From positions 62,001 to 126,000 of the forward strand of contig JAIBBN010000002.1 of assembly GCA_019694655.1 (NCBI GenBank): DNA of 64,000 nucleotides. Direction: 5' to 3'. Of this stretch, positions 34,513 to 45,811 are shown piece after piece. This DNA is from Leptospirales bacterium (lineage in GTDB: Bacteria; Spirochaetota; Leptospiria; Leptospirales; Leptonemataceae). Within the stretch, counting starts at the first letter, position 1. The number at the start of each line of letters is the position of its first letter. The position numbers and the translations under genes are program-made. The notes beneath the pieces are model-generated. The model worked only from the letters and a program-made list of their open reading frames with translations, made no database searches and was not told where the DNA came from.

Positions 34513-35475
34513 TCACAGATCCAGCTCGAGGCCCTCATAGGCCATGATGATCTCCAGCTTCGCAGCATGGTCATGATCCATCATTTCCTTGTAGCGTACC
34601 GCGCGCAGATACACCTCGTCCAGCTTGTCGTCATCATAGGAGGGGTCGTGGTGGAATAGGACCAGCTTCTTAACGCCGGCCTTGAGAGCAATATCCGTGG
34701 CAATGGAGGCCGAACTATGCCCCCAGTCAATTTTCTGTAGTTGTTCTTCAAATGTATATTGAGTATCAAATACCAGAACATCCGCGCCTTGGAAGTAGTG
34801 CAGGTAGTCCTCAATGCCGTCCATATCGTCGAGTTTGAACTCGGCGTCAGTGCCGAAGACGAACACCTTGCCATCCTCTTCAAATCGGTACGAGTACGAA
34901 CCGCCCGGATGCCGGACCGCTTTCTGGCTAATCTGAATCCCATAGAGCGACCAGACGTCCGTTTCATCATGCTGACGAAACTCGCGCGTGGCCTGCATAT
35001 AGTCCCAGCTGACTGGAAAATGGCGATCGCTGAACTGGTAGCGCAGGCGGTCCTCGATTTGATCTGAAATGGCGTGAATGGTGAAATGATTCCCCGGAAT
35101 GTAAAAGGGGGCGAAGAAGGGAAGGCCCTGGATATGGTCCCAGTGACTGTGCGTAAATACCATGTGGCAACGACCCTGGCCCTTCATAAAGCCGTCTTCG
35201 ATTAGCATTCGGTTGCCCAGTTCGCGCAGTCCCGTGCCGGCATCGATAATGATCAGATCATTGTTCTTGCTGCGCAGCTCCAGACAGGTGGTATTGCCGC
35301 CGTAAGTCTCCAGCAACGAAAAGGGCAGGCTGTCCAGGTAGCGTTCGACAGCGGCCTCATCGAGCACATCGCCTGGCGTCGCGAAATTCAAGATGCGGCG
35401 GACCTTGTCCCGCAAAGTGGCGCCGCGCAGCGGCGAACCAATTGAACCGCGGACTCCCCAGAAGCGCACCTTCAT
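34513..35475 (-). CDS. Metallo-beta-lactamase-fold hydrolase
   Basis: MBL-fold metalloenzyme, 320 residues from the ATG at 35475 (an upstream start at 35511 would overlap no other gene but has no conserved residues). MKVRFWGVRGSIGSP is the typical start of this subgroup, followed by LLETYGGNTTCLELRS, IIIDAGTGLRELG and the metal motif THSHWDHIQGLPFF. Further ligands are in SYSYRFEEDGKVFVFGTDAEF, LVFDTQY, and GHSSASIATDIALKAGVKKLVLFHHDP. The subgroup includes phosphodiesterase-like and cyclic-nucleotide-hydrolase-like proteins, but the substrate cannot be stated. It is divergent from ychF. Confidence 0.9.
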   Translation of the reverse strand: MKVRFWGVRGSIGSPLRGATLRDKVRRILNFATPGDVLDEAAVERYLDSLPFSLLETYGGNTTCLELRSKNNDLIIIDAGTGLRELGNRMLIEDGFMKGQGRCHMVFTHSHWDHIQGLPFFAPFYIPGNHFTIHAISDQIEDRLRYQFSDRHFPVSWDYMQATREFRQHDETDVWSLYGIQISQKAVRHPGGSYSYRFEEDGKVFVFGTDAEFKLDDMDGIEDYLHYFQGADVLVFDTQYTFEEQLQKIDWGHSSASIATDIALKAGVKKLVLFHHDPSYDDDKLDEVYLRAVRYKEMMDHDHAAKLEIIMAYEGLELDL

Positions 35476-35623
35476 CGGGTTCAGCGCAAAGCCTTGTGCA
35501 GTCCCCGTCAAGAGAATCGCAGATTGGCGAATACACGGCCCGGGCGCCCGACCGGATTTCCTTGGCAGCCTGGCCCGTTTGCGGGAGACGGTTCTCTCGG
35601 CGCTTTACGCCAGGGTCGGTTTC

Positions 35624-36718
35624 ATGTCGCTACGCTGCGGGATCGTCGGACTGCCAAACGTTGGCAAGTCGACTATATTTAACGCCATCACGCGCGCCGG
35701 AGCGCAATCGGCAAACTATCCATTTTGTACCATCGAACCGAATGTCGGTCGCGTCGATGTTCCCGATTCGAGGCTGCTGGAAATCGCAGCGCGCGTCAAA
35801 CCGAAGCGCATCGTACCCACGTATACGGAGTTCGTAGATATTGCCGGACTGGTTGAGGGCGCCAGCAAGGGCGAAGGCCTTGGCAATAAATTCCTGGCTC
35901 ACATTCGCGAGACGCAGGCCGTGGCCCATGTCGTACGGTGCTTTGAAGACGAAAACATCATTCACGTTCGCGGCGGAATCAATCCGCTGGATGACATTCG
36001 CATCATCAATCTTGAATTGATTCTCGCCGATCTGGACTCGCTGGAGAAGCAGATGGATCGTCTGGAGAAACGGGCGCGCGGGCAGGATAAGGAGGCGGCC
36101 GCCGGTCTGGAGACGGGACGCAAAATCAGGGCGGCGTTGGAAGCCGAGCAACCGGCGCGCAGTGTTGAGCTCAGCGTAGAAGAGGCCGCGCTTGCTCGCC
36201 AATTCCAGATGTTAACGGCGCGTCCAGCGCTCTATGTTGCCAATGTCGATGAAGGTAGCGCCGCTTCAGGCAATGCACTGACCGAGTTGGTAGAACAGTT
36301 TGCTCGTAAGGAGGGCGCGCCGGTGGTGCGTATTTGTGGTCGCATCGAAGAAGAGGTGGCCAGCCTGGAGGAGTCCGATGCTCGCGATTATTTGGCGTCC
36401 ATGGGGCTGGAGGAGCCCGGACTAAATCGGATGATTCGCACTTCCTACGAGCTGCTGGATCTGATCACCTTTTTTACCGCCGGCGAAGAGGAGGTGCGCG
36501 CCTGGACAGTGCAAAAAGGCGCGCTGGCGCCAGAGGCAGCGGCCGAGATCCACTCCGATATTCAGCGCGGCTTCATTCGCGCCGAGACGACCTCTTACAA
36601 TGATTTTCTGGCAGCCGGTTCGTTGTCCGCCGCTCGCGACGCAGGCAAGATGCGACTGGAGGGAAAGGAATACGTCGTACAGGATGGCGACATCATATAC
36701 TTCCGATTTAATGTCTGA
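35624..36718 (+). CDS. ychF: Redox-regulated ATPase/GTPase YchF (OLA1 family)
   Basis: Universal ribosome-associated P-loop NTPase of 364 residues. MSLRCGIVGLPNVGKSTIFNAIT carries Walker A; YPFCTIEPNVGRVDVPD and VDIAGLVEGASKGEGLGNKFLAHIRE are characteristic. A coiled-coil middle domain (EKQMDRLEKRARGQ) is followed by the C-terminal TGS domain, LDLITFFTAGEEEVRAWTV, GFIRAETTSYNDFL, and YVVQDGDIIYFRFNV. The ATG at 35624 is preferred to the longer open frame because the family starts with this motif. Cys residues are not conserved from other species. Confidence 0.96.
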   Translation: MSLRCGIVGLPNVGKSTIFNAITRAGAQSANYPFCTIEPNVGRVDVPDSRLLEIAARVKPKRIVPTYTEFVDIAGLVEGASKGEGLGNKFLAHIRETQAVAHVVRCFEDENIIHVRGGINPLDDIRIINLELILADLDSLEKQMDRLEKRARGQDKEAAAGLETGRKIRAALEAEQPARSVELSVEEAALARQFQMLTARPALYVANVDEGSAASGNALTELVEQFARKEGAPVVRICGRIEEEVASLEESDARDYLASMGLEEPGLNRMIRTSYELLDLITFFTAGEEEVRAWTVQKGALAPEAAAEIHSDIQRGFIRAETTSYNDFLAAGSLSAARDAGKMRLEGKEYVVQDGDIIYFRFNV

Positions 36719-36753
36719 TTGACCGCGGGGCGGCGAGGGTCCCGGCTGTCGTC

Positions 36754-37299
36754 ATGATCTATCGGCTGGGCGATAGCGTTCCAAAGCTGGCGGCAGACGT
36801 CTTTGTTGCGCCGGATGCTGCGGTGATTGGCGATGTGGAGATTGGCGAAGGTAGCGGAGTCTGGTTTGGATGCGTCCTGCGCGGCGATGTCCACTCCATT
36901 CGTATTGGTCGCAACTGTAACATCCAGGATCTCAGCATGTTGCACGTGACTGGCGGCAAATTCGATTTGCAGATGGGCGACAATTGTACGCTGGGGCATC
37001 GCGTTACGCTGCATGGTTGCCGGCTGAAGGACTTTGCCTTTGTGGGCATCGGGGCCACTGTGATGGACGACTGCGAACTGGGCGAATACGCCTTCCTTGG
37101 CGCGGGAAGTCTGTTGCCGCCGGGCAAGAAGGTTCCGCCGGGGATGCTGGCCCTTGGCTCGCCGGCCAGGGTGATTCGCGAAGTTACGGAAGCGGAACGA
37201 CAGCTCATTGAGAGTACGGCCATCAAGTATCGGGCGCTTCGCGATCGCTATCGCTTGCAGAATGGATTTGGCCTGGTGGTAAGCGCCGGTGCGCTTTGA
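36754..37299 (+). CDS. Gamma-carbonic-anhydrase-family left-handed beta-helix protein
   Basis: 181-residue hexapeptide-repeat protein of the YrdA/CaiE/gamma-CA family. It begins IYRLGDSVPKLAADVFVAPDAAVIGDVEIGEGSGVWFGCVLRGDV, and the metal-type His residues are in LSMLHVTGGK, GHRVTLHGC and the following turns (ligands in other members are His from these same positions). GSPARVIREVTEAE is the usual end. It overlaps the DUF2752 gene by 11 bases. Whether it binds metal and catalyses CO2 hydration is not shown. Confidence 0.88.
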   Translation: MIYRLGDSVPKLAADVFVAPDAAVIGDVEIGEGSGVWFGCVLRGDVHSIRIGRNCNIQDLSMLHVTGGKFDLQMGDNCTLGHRVTLHGCRLKDFAFVGIGATVMDDCELGEYAFLGAGSLLPPGKKVPPGMLALGSPARVIREVTEAERQLIESTAIKYRALRDRYRLQNGFGLVVSAGAL

Positions 37300-37804
37300 T
37301 TTGCCGCAGCCGCTGCGCCGGGCGCCGCTCTTTGATCGCAGTTTCCCATCAGATCTACGCTGGCTGCAAGGCGGAGCGTGGCTGATGATTGCCCTGGCTG
37401 TAGCGGCGCCGCCTGACGGACTGGGCTTTTCAATCTGCAGCTTCTACAATCTCACCGGCATTCCCTGTCCGGGCTGTGGATTGACTCGATCGGTGAGCGC
37501 TACGTTGCATGGTCAGCTGCCGCTGGCTCTTTACTTCAATCCCTTTGGCATTCCCATAGCACTATGTGGCGCGGCGCTGGCAATGAGCGCGCTGTGGCGA
37601 GCGCTGGCGCAATGGATCCTGCGTCATCGTGCGGCAATCCGGCGCGTTGGCGCCGCCTACACGGCGGCATTCTTGATTCTGGGAACGGTTCGCGCCGTGT
37701 GGATTGCCGTCGATCGTGAGTCGATCGGACCATTTGCGCGCGTTGCCAGCGATCCAGCGTTGATTGATCTTTCGCCCTTTGCAGCGGAGCGAGCTGGACC
37801 TTGA
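37289..37804 (+). CDS. DUF2752 membrane protein
   Basis: 171-residue membrane protein. DUF2752 hallmark: FYNLTGIPCPGCGLTRSVSATLHG, with the CPGCGLTR motif after a hydrophobic segment (GGAWLMIALAVAAPPDG). Two further hydrophobic helices follow: ALYFNPFGIPIALCGAALAMSALW and AAYTAAFLILGTVRAVWIA. The start is a GTG at 37289 that overlaps the gamma-CA gene, so the pair is cotranscribed. Role unknown; the Cys pair suggests redox or metal binding. Confidence 0.82.
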   Translation: MRFDLPQPLRRAPLFDRSFPSDLRWLQGGAWLMIALAVAAPPDGLGFSICSFYNLTGIPCPGCGLTRSVSATLHGQLPLALYFNPFGIPIALCGAALAMSALWRALAQWILRHRAAIRRVGAAYTAAFLILGTVRAVWIAVDRESIGPFARVASDPALIDLSPFAAERAGP

Positions 37805-37820
37805 ACGTCCGCTGAAACTC

Positions 37821-37839
37821 GACCGCATGCGATGCGGTC
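37821..37839. terminator. Compact hairpin between converging genes
   Basis: A perfect 8-bp stem (GACCGCAT / ATGCGGTC) with a 3-base loop lies between the converging DUF2752 and HD-like genes, 17 and 22 bases from their stops. There is no T-run on either side, so it is a candidate Rho-independent-like or processing hairpin rather than a clear terminator. Confidence 0.45.
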
Positions 37840-37860
37840 CGCCGCAAACCGGCATCCACT

Positions 37861-39174
37861 TCAGGCTGAATTCTTGTTTGAGGCGCCAGCTTCGCTGGCC
37901 GCCTGCGCTCCGGCGGGCGGCGGCAACTTCTCCAGCTCTTCATTCAACTGGCACTTGCTGTAATTTCCAGCTGGCAGATCAACGCCAATCCATCCGTAGG
38001 CGTCGTGCGGCGATATGACGTGAATATCCCAGCCGCGAACGATCCAGGGGCATTCATCCCTGTGATCGCGGCAGAGGATCTGTGCGGCGCGCGGCTTGGG
38101 GTAGGCCCAGGCGCTGGGCGGATGTTTGCAGCGCTGCTCTATCTCGGCGACCTTCATCAATCGCCGCGCGCCGCTTTCATATTCTTGAAACACGCGCAGC
38201 AGCGGCGCTATGAAATCGGTGTGAAAGTAGCCGCGCGCTGCATTGTAGGCGGTCATGTAGACCAGCTCCTCGGCAAAGTGACCGAGGTCGCTGATTTGAC
38301 GCGCCGTATCATCGATGAATCTGGCCAGCCGCAAGCACTCAGTCAGGATCTCAGCGCTCACTGCATCGAAGTCAGCGTGGGGCCCCGGACTCTCTACGGG
38401 CGCGTCGCCGTCGCTGGCCGGGTCGTCGAAGAAATTCACATCCGGAGCTGCGTCCGGCGCGGCGCCAAACTGCACGCTGGAAATTTGCGGCGATCGAATA
38501 TCGATCGGGTGGTTCTGGATTGCCTGAATGATTTCCGGACCAAGTTCGAAGCCGGCCAGATTCTTGATCGATCGTTGCGCTCGCTTGCGCTGAGCGTCAA
38601 CGTCGCCTGCCGGCGACCGCCATTCATCGCTTTCGGCCAGGCCGAAGTCGGCGGTCAGGCCGGCCTGAAAGGCTTTGATATGAATCATTCGGCGGCGGGC
38701 ATTGGTTTGCAGCAGTATGCCGAGGCTGAGCATCGCCAGCGTCGCGGCGTGGGCGAAGAATTCAGGTCGTTCGCGACTCAGTCGATAAACGGCCAGCAGC
38801 AGCCGCGGATCACGAATTGCATTCTTCACGTAGTTGCGGTAGTTGTGGCGAGTGTACTCGAAAAGGCAGCGCACAAACTCGGCGCGCGGTCCGCGCAACT
38901 GATCGAAGAAGGCCGGCGCCAGGCGAGCGCGAATGGCCAGCAGCAGCTCCTTTGTAACACTCACCTGAAAGTGCGGCTTGTATTGCCCGGCCATGCTCTC
39001 CAGGCGCTGCAACATTGCCGGCTTTACAACAATGCCCTCGCGAATGAGTACGTTCTCACTGTTGTCCAGCACCGGCTGTGCAAATTGAAATTGGCCATTG
39101 AGCTCCAGATCGGCTACAAATCCGTTCAGTTCCTCCAGCGACTCCAGCTGAATGACATCGGGCGTTATTTTCAT
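37861..39174 (-). CDS. Degenerate HD-domain-like signalling protein
   Basis: 437-residue soluble protein. I recognise no named gene. FFAHAATLAMLSLGILLQTNARRRMIHIKAFQAGLTADFGL at about 137-177 and IIQAIQNH at about 215-222 resemble the helices of HD/HD-GYP phosphodiesterases (H...VA..A..L...L), but the paired HD residues are not visible in either place. So it would be a degenerate form if it is one at all. The N-terminal 100 residues (ESLEELNGFVADLELNGQFQFAQPVL) look like a separate domain also seen in c-di-GMP-related proteins. It opens rightward of ndk in the opposite direction. Confidence 0.55.
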   Translation of the reverse strand: MKITPDVIQLESLEELNGFVADLELNGQFQFAQPVLDNSENVLIREGIVVKPAMLQRLESMAGQYKPHFQVSVTKELLLAIRARLAPAFFDQLRGPRAEFVRCLFEYTRHNYRNYVKNAIRDPRLLLAVYRLSRERPEFFAHAATLAMLSLGILLQTNARRRMIHIKAFQAGLTADFGLAESDEWRSPAGDVDAQRKRAQRSIKNLAGFELGPEIIQAIQNHPIDIRSPQISSVQFGAAPDAAPDVNFFDDPASDGDAPVESPGPHADFDAVSAEILTECLRLARFIDDTARQISDLGHFAEELVYMTAYNAARGYFHTDFIAPLLRVFQEYESGARRLMKVAEIEQRCKHPPSAWAYPKPRAAQILCRDHRDECPWIVRGWDIHVISPHDAYGWIGVDLPAGNYSKCQLNEELEKLPPPAGAQAASEAGASNKNSA

Positions 39175-39283
39175 CTCTGGCGCGTTTCCGTGTCAGGGCC
39201 GCCGGGCGCTGGCGGTCGATCGCTCGCCGGCGCCAGTCGAATCTATTTGACGCAACAAGCGGCCCCCCGCTCGTTACCGCAAT

Positions 39284-39700
39284 ATGGAAAAAACCCTGAT
39301 TATTATCAAGCCGGACGCCGTACGGAATCGACACGCTGGAAAAATTATCGCGCGTATCGAGGACGAGGGCTTTAAGATTCTCGGTCTGAAATACCTGCAC
39401 ATGAGCAAGAAGCAGGCCCAGGAATTCTACGCAGTGCATAAGGAGCGGCCCTTCTACGAATCGCTTTGCGGCTTTATGACCAGCGGACCGGTCTTCGTGG
39501 CCGCGCTCGAAGCTCCCAGGGCCGTGGAGAAATGGCGCACCCTGATTGGCGCCACTGATCCAGCACAGGCTGCGCCCAATACAATTCGCAAACTGTACGC
39601 CGAAAGTAAAGAGGCCAATGCGGTGCACGGCTCCGATTCGGATGAAAACGCGGCCATTGAAATTGCATTCTGGTTCCAGAATTCGGAGCTGGTGGCTTGA
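39284..39700 (+). CDS. ndk: Nucleoside diphosphate kinase
   Basis: Transfers gamma-phosphate between nucleotides. 138 residues, the standard size. [50 protein letters not shown] and the active-site NAVHGSDS, with the phosphorylated His, are all present. Its TGA overlaps the TTG start of the polyprenyl synthase gene. The ndk-ispA-tlyA string is an operon. No regulatory element was seen in the 108 bases upstream. Confidence 0.97.
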   Translation: MEKTLIIIKPDAVRNRHAGKIIARIEDEGFKILGLKYLHMSKKQAQEFYAVHKERPFYESLCGFMTSGPVFVAALEAPRAVEKWRTLIGATDPAQAAPNTIRKLYAESKEANAVHGSDSDENAAIEIAFWFQNSELVA

Positions 39701-40652
39701 AATTGACCGGCGCGCTGGAGCGGCGCCTTGCCGCTCTGGCTCGCCAGGTAGACCTGTATCTGGAGGAAGCGGTGTTACCCGCGCTCCGCAAGCAAAGCCC
39801 CGCTGTTCTGACTGAACCTATGGCCTACAGCCTGCTTTCGCCAGGAAAGCGTCTACGTCCGGCGCTGCTACTTGCCTGCGCCGGTTTTGCTGACGGCGCC
39901 CCGCAATCCACGGCAGAAATTCCGCAGCGCTGCTGGCAGCGCGCACTGGGCGCCGCTTCCGCTCTGGAGGCAATTCACGCCTATTCGCTGATCCATGATG
40001 ATCTGCCGGCTATGGACGACGACGATTTGCGCCGCGGACGACCCACCTGCCATCGCCAGTTCAACGAATGGGCGGCGATCCTGGCCGGCGATGCCTGGAA
40101 TACCATGGCCTTTGAATTGCTGCTTGGCGCATTTTCGCCAGAGGAGGCGGCGCTGGCCTGCCGATCGGCGATCATTCTGGCTCGCGCCGCCGGTCCAGCG
40201 GGCATGGCCGGCGGACAGGCTCTCGATCTGGCCAATGAAGATCATGGCGCGGCTGCCGGCAGCCTTGATGATCTGGAAAAAATTCATAAGCTGAAGACGG
40301 CTGCCTTGATTGCGGCCAGCTGCGAGATTGGCGCCTTGTTGGCAGCGCAGGATGCGTCCCCCTACCGTCAGCTGGGCGAGGGGCTGGGCTTGTTATTTCA
40401 AATAGCGGACGACCTGCTCGACCGGACCGGCGATAGCGCTGCCATGGGCAAGCGCGCCGGCAAAGATCAGGAGCGCGGAAAGTTGACCTATCCGGCGCTG
40501 CTTGGCCTGGAGGCCGCCCGGCAGCGAGCTGAACAGCTTCAGTTGCTTCTTGCTGCACAGGCCCAGGCGCTGCCCTGGGACTCTGAGCAGTTGATCGATC
40601 CACGCGCATTTTTGGCGGAGCTCTGTTCGTTTATTCTGCAGCGTGAGCGCTG

Positions 40653-40653
<1 letters not shown>
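39697..40653 (+). CDS. ispA: Short-chain polyprenyl (farnesyl/geranylgeranyl) diphosphate synthase
   Basis: Condenses isopentenyl diphosphate with allylic diphosphates. First Asp-rich motif: [22 protein letters not shown]; second: [15 protein letters not shown]. The [11 protein letters not shown] substrate loop is present, as are [26 protein letters not shown] and [12 protein letters not shown]. 318 residues. The start is the TTG that overlaps the ndk stop; the downstream tlyA ATG shares its first base with the stop. Product length (C15 or C20) cannot be fixed from the residues around the first motif. Confidence 0.93.
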
Positions 40654-43678
<3,025 letters not shown>

Positions 43679-43802
43679 CCATGTCTGTGTTGGGCCTGCG
43701 ACGACCGTGGCAAGTCCTTTACCCGCGCCCTGTGGAAAGGCTGAAGCCAGGCGCGGCGGGGGCCGATGATCAAAGTGCAGCGCTACAGGCGGAGCTATCG
43801 CA

Positions 43803-44765
43803 ATGAAATCATACACCTTTCGCAGCCTGATTGTCGGAATCCTGATCTCTCTGGCGGCCAGCGCCGGCATACTTTCCGTCGCCGGATATTCGCTCTTGCG
43901 ACTTGGCGCCAGCGGACTCAGGGAAGTGCAGTCTCTTTCCCGCGCTCGTGGCATGGAGGCGGCGCTCGCCGTTTCGCAAATGGCCAGCGAGAAGTTTGAT
44001 GACGAAATGGCCATGAAGCTCTCGTCGGTGATGAATGAAATTGTATCCATTTCGGCGCAGCGCAACGATAGCTTCCAGGTGACGGAAATGCTGATGCTGC
44101 GAGCCGATGGCAGTCTGATGGCCGCCAATGAAATCGCGCGCGTCGCCCGCGATTCGGAGCGCAAGTACTCCGAGAGCGAGTATACCAGCGCCCTGGAACT
44201 TCCGGCGCGCAGTCCGCTTCGCGTTCGAGAGGTGAAACTGCAGCCTACCGCCGCTGCGCCGATTTACAATGCCGTTCGTAAGCTTTCGCCATCGGCGGGG
44301 GAGTGGCTGGCGCGCGTCTATCCCGAGAAGATCGTCAGTGAATATCATGTATCTGTCGCCGTCTATCCGGTCGACGAGGAGCTGACGCCCTCGGGCGCGG
44401 TGCATTTGTTTGCTCGCTCAACCGCTGCCAACCGTTTTATGGAAAACGTGAGCCGCTATAGCGTGCGCACATTGATTCTCAGCCTTTCCCTGTGCTTCAT
44501 TTTGACGGCGCTTACTATTTTTCTATTGCTGGTCAGTTTTCATGGCGCAGCTCCGGCGAGCAGCGCGATCGCCGATCGGACGCCAGCGCAAAGCGCTGGG
44601 CCGCCTGTTGAAGACAACGAAGCAGTGCTGGAGGAGTTCGTTCCCGAGAGTGTGGCAGCGCCGGCGGCGCAGAGTCCGCCGCAAAGCAGCGCGGCGTCGC
44701 CGCAGTCGGTCGCGCCTCGCAGTCGAATTCTAGATGCAATTCCTCTGGATCCGCTGACGCGCTGA
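43803..44765 (+). CDS. Two-helix membrane protein with periplasmic sensor-like domain
   Basis: 320 residues. First membrane helix: YTFRSLIVGILISLAASAGILSVAGYSLL; second: TLILSLSLCFILTALTIFLLLVSF (about 225-248). Between them a periplasmic domain of roughly 190 residues, rich in charged helices and containing TEMLMLRADGSLMAANEIA, a single-domain sensor-like element. The tail of about 70 residues is Ala/Pro/Ser/Gln-rich with no domain. It is six bases from the STAS/zinc-ribbon gene, so they make one operon. No catalytic output is seen; it probably works with the STAS partner. Family unknown. Confidence 0.6.
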   Translation: MKSYTFRSLIVGILISLAASAGILSVAGYSLLRLGASGLREVQSLSRARGMEAALAVSQMASEKFDDEMAMKLSSVMNEIVSISAQRNDSFQVTEMLMLRADGSLMAANEIARVARDSERKYSESEYTSALELPARSPLRVREVKLQPTAAAPIYNAVRKLSPSAGEWLARVYPEKIVSEYHVSVAVYPVDEELTPSGAVHLFARSTAANRFMENVSRYSVRTLILSLSLCFILTALTIFLLLVSFHGAAPASSAIADRTPAQSAGPPVEDNEAVLEEFVPESVAAPAAQSPPQSSAASPQSVAPRSRILDAIPLDPLTR

Positions 44766-44771
44766 AAGACC

Positions 44772-45761
44772 ATGCTGGATCTTGCAACAGATCGACGTCC
44801 TGGCGTGCGCGTGGTGACGCTGGCACTGCGCGGGCGCATGGATGGCCTGACTGCGCCCGATTTTGAAGCGGCTCTGGAGCGCTTGATTCAACGCGGAAAT
44901 CGCTTTTTCGTTTTGCGCTGCTCCCAGCTGGATGGTTGCTCCAGCTCTGGAATTGCCGCCTTGCTCAAGTTGGTTCGACGCCTGGAGACCCTACAGGGTG
45001 CTGTCGCTTTGTGCGAAGTTTCCCTCGAACTTTCCTTGCTATTTGATTTTTTTGGCCTCGCCCAGGTCTTGCCGCGCTTCAAAGACGCGGCCGCCGCGGA
45101 GGCAGAGTTGCGCGCCAAAATGGAAGCTGGCAGCTGGAGTCTGGAGATGAGCGCCGAGGCGACTGCCACGCCCCTTGCCGAAGCTCAGCCCGACCGCGAG
45201 GCGCTTGAGAGCTGGCCCGCTTCGTCGCCGACCGTTTCGCGTTCCAGTAGCAAGGCACAACGGCTTTCTACGAGAAATCGACGACCCGTATCGCGTAAGG
45301 CGGCGGCAAGCATGGTGGACAATCAGCGGGCAGCGGTCCTGCAGGCGCAGCGTCAGGAACAACAACCGCTGCGCGGCGGCGTTGCTGAAGCGGAGCATGA
45401 CGTCAGTCCGGCAGTGATCCCCGAAGCCGGAGCGCCGGCCGACCACGACAACCGTAGTACGGAAGCGGATGCTGTGTCGGTTTCTGCTTCGCCTGAGGGG
45501 GCGGCGAGGATCGCACTGGATGATGCCGGGCCGCCGATGGCGGCGGCATCCGGGCCTCGCGCTGGATCCGCGGCCATTGCACTGCAGTCGTCGGGCCAGG
45601 CAGTCGCCAGAAAAACAGAACCAGGCGTCAGGCGACCGACGCTAGCTTACGACAGCCCCCGCCAGATGCAATGCCCGGTTTGCGCTCAGGAACTGCGCAC
45701 CTACCGAAACGGACCGCATCTTTGCCCGAGCTGCGGAAATGAGTTCGACTCGCCGGCCTGA
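44772..45761 (+). CDS. STAS-domain protein with C-terminal zinc ribbon
   Basis: 329 residues. Residues about 1-115 are a STAS (anti-sigma-antagonist) fold: VVTLALRGRMDGLTAPDFEAALERLIQRGNRFFVL, LDGCSSSGIAALLKLVRRL and LLFDFFGLAQVLPRFKDAAAA. The Ser in DGCSSSGIA is at the place of the phosphorylated Ser of SpoIIAA-like proteins. A 180-residue disordered linker follows. The last 31 residues are a zinc ribbon (CPVC at 301-304 and CPSC at 318-321). This combination is not familiar to me. It follows the membrane sensor gene by six bases. Confidence 0.7.
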   Translation: MLDLATDRRPGVRVVTLALRGRMDGLTAPDFEAALERLIQRGNRFFVLRCSQLDGCSSSGIAALLKLVRRLETLQGAVALCEVSLELSLLFDFFGLAQVLPRFKDAAAAEAELRAKMEAGSWSLEMSAEATATPLAEAQPDREALESWPASSPTVSRSSSKAQRLSTRNRRPVSRKAAASMVDNQRAAVLQAQRQEQQPLRGGVAEAEHDVSPAVIPEAGAPADHDNRSTEADAVSVSASPEGAARIALDDAGPPMAAASGPRAGSAAIALQSSGQAVARKTEPGVRRPTLAYDSPRQMQCPVCAQELRTYRNGPHLCPSCGNEFDSPA

Positions 45762-45811
45762 TTTGCTGGACTGGCTTCTTCCGACGGAATCAATCCGCAC
45801 TCGACGATGAC

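Noticed and set aside
38005-39375. 456-codon open frame on the plus strand
   Set aside because: Antisense to the HD-like gene over almost its whole length; composition is the reverse-strand shadow of GC-rich coding DNA and no domain is seen.
43679-44164. N-terminal extension of hisZ by 162 codons
   Set aside because: The extension is antisense to the membrane sensor gene and has no HisZ content; the family start fits the ATG at 43678.
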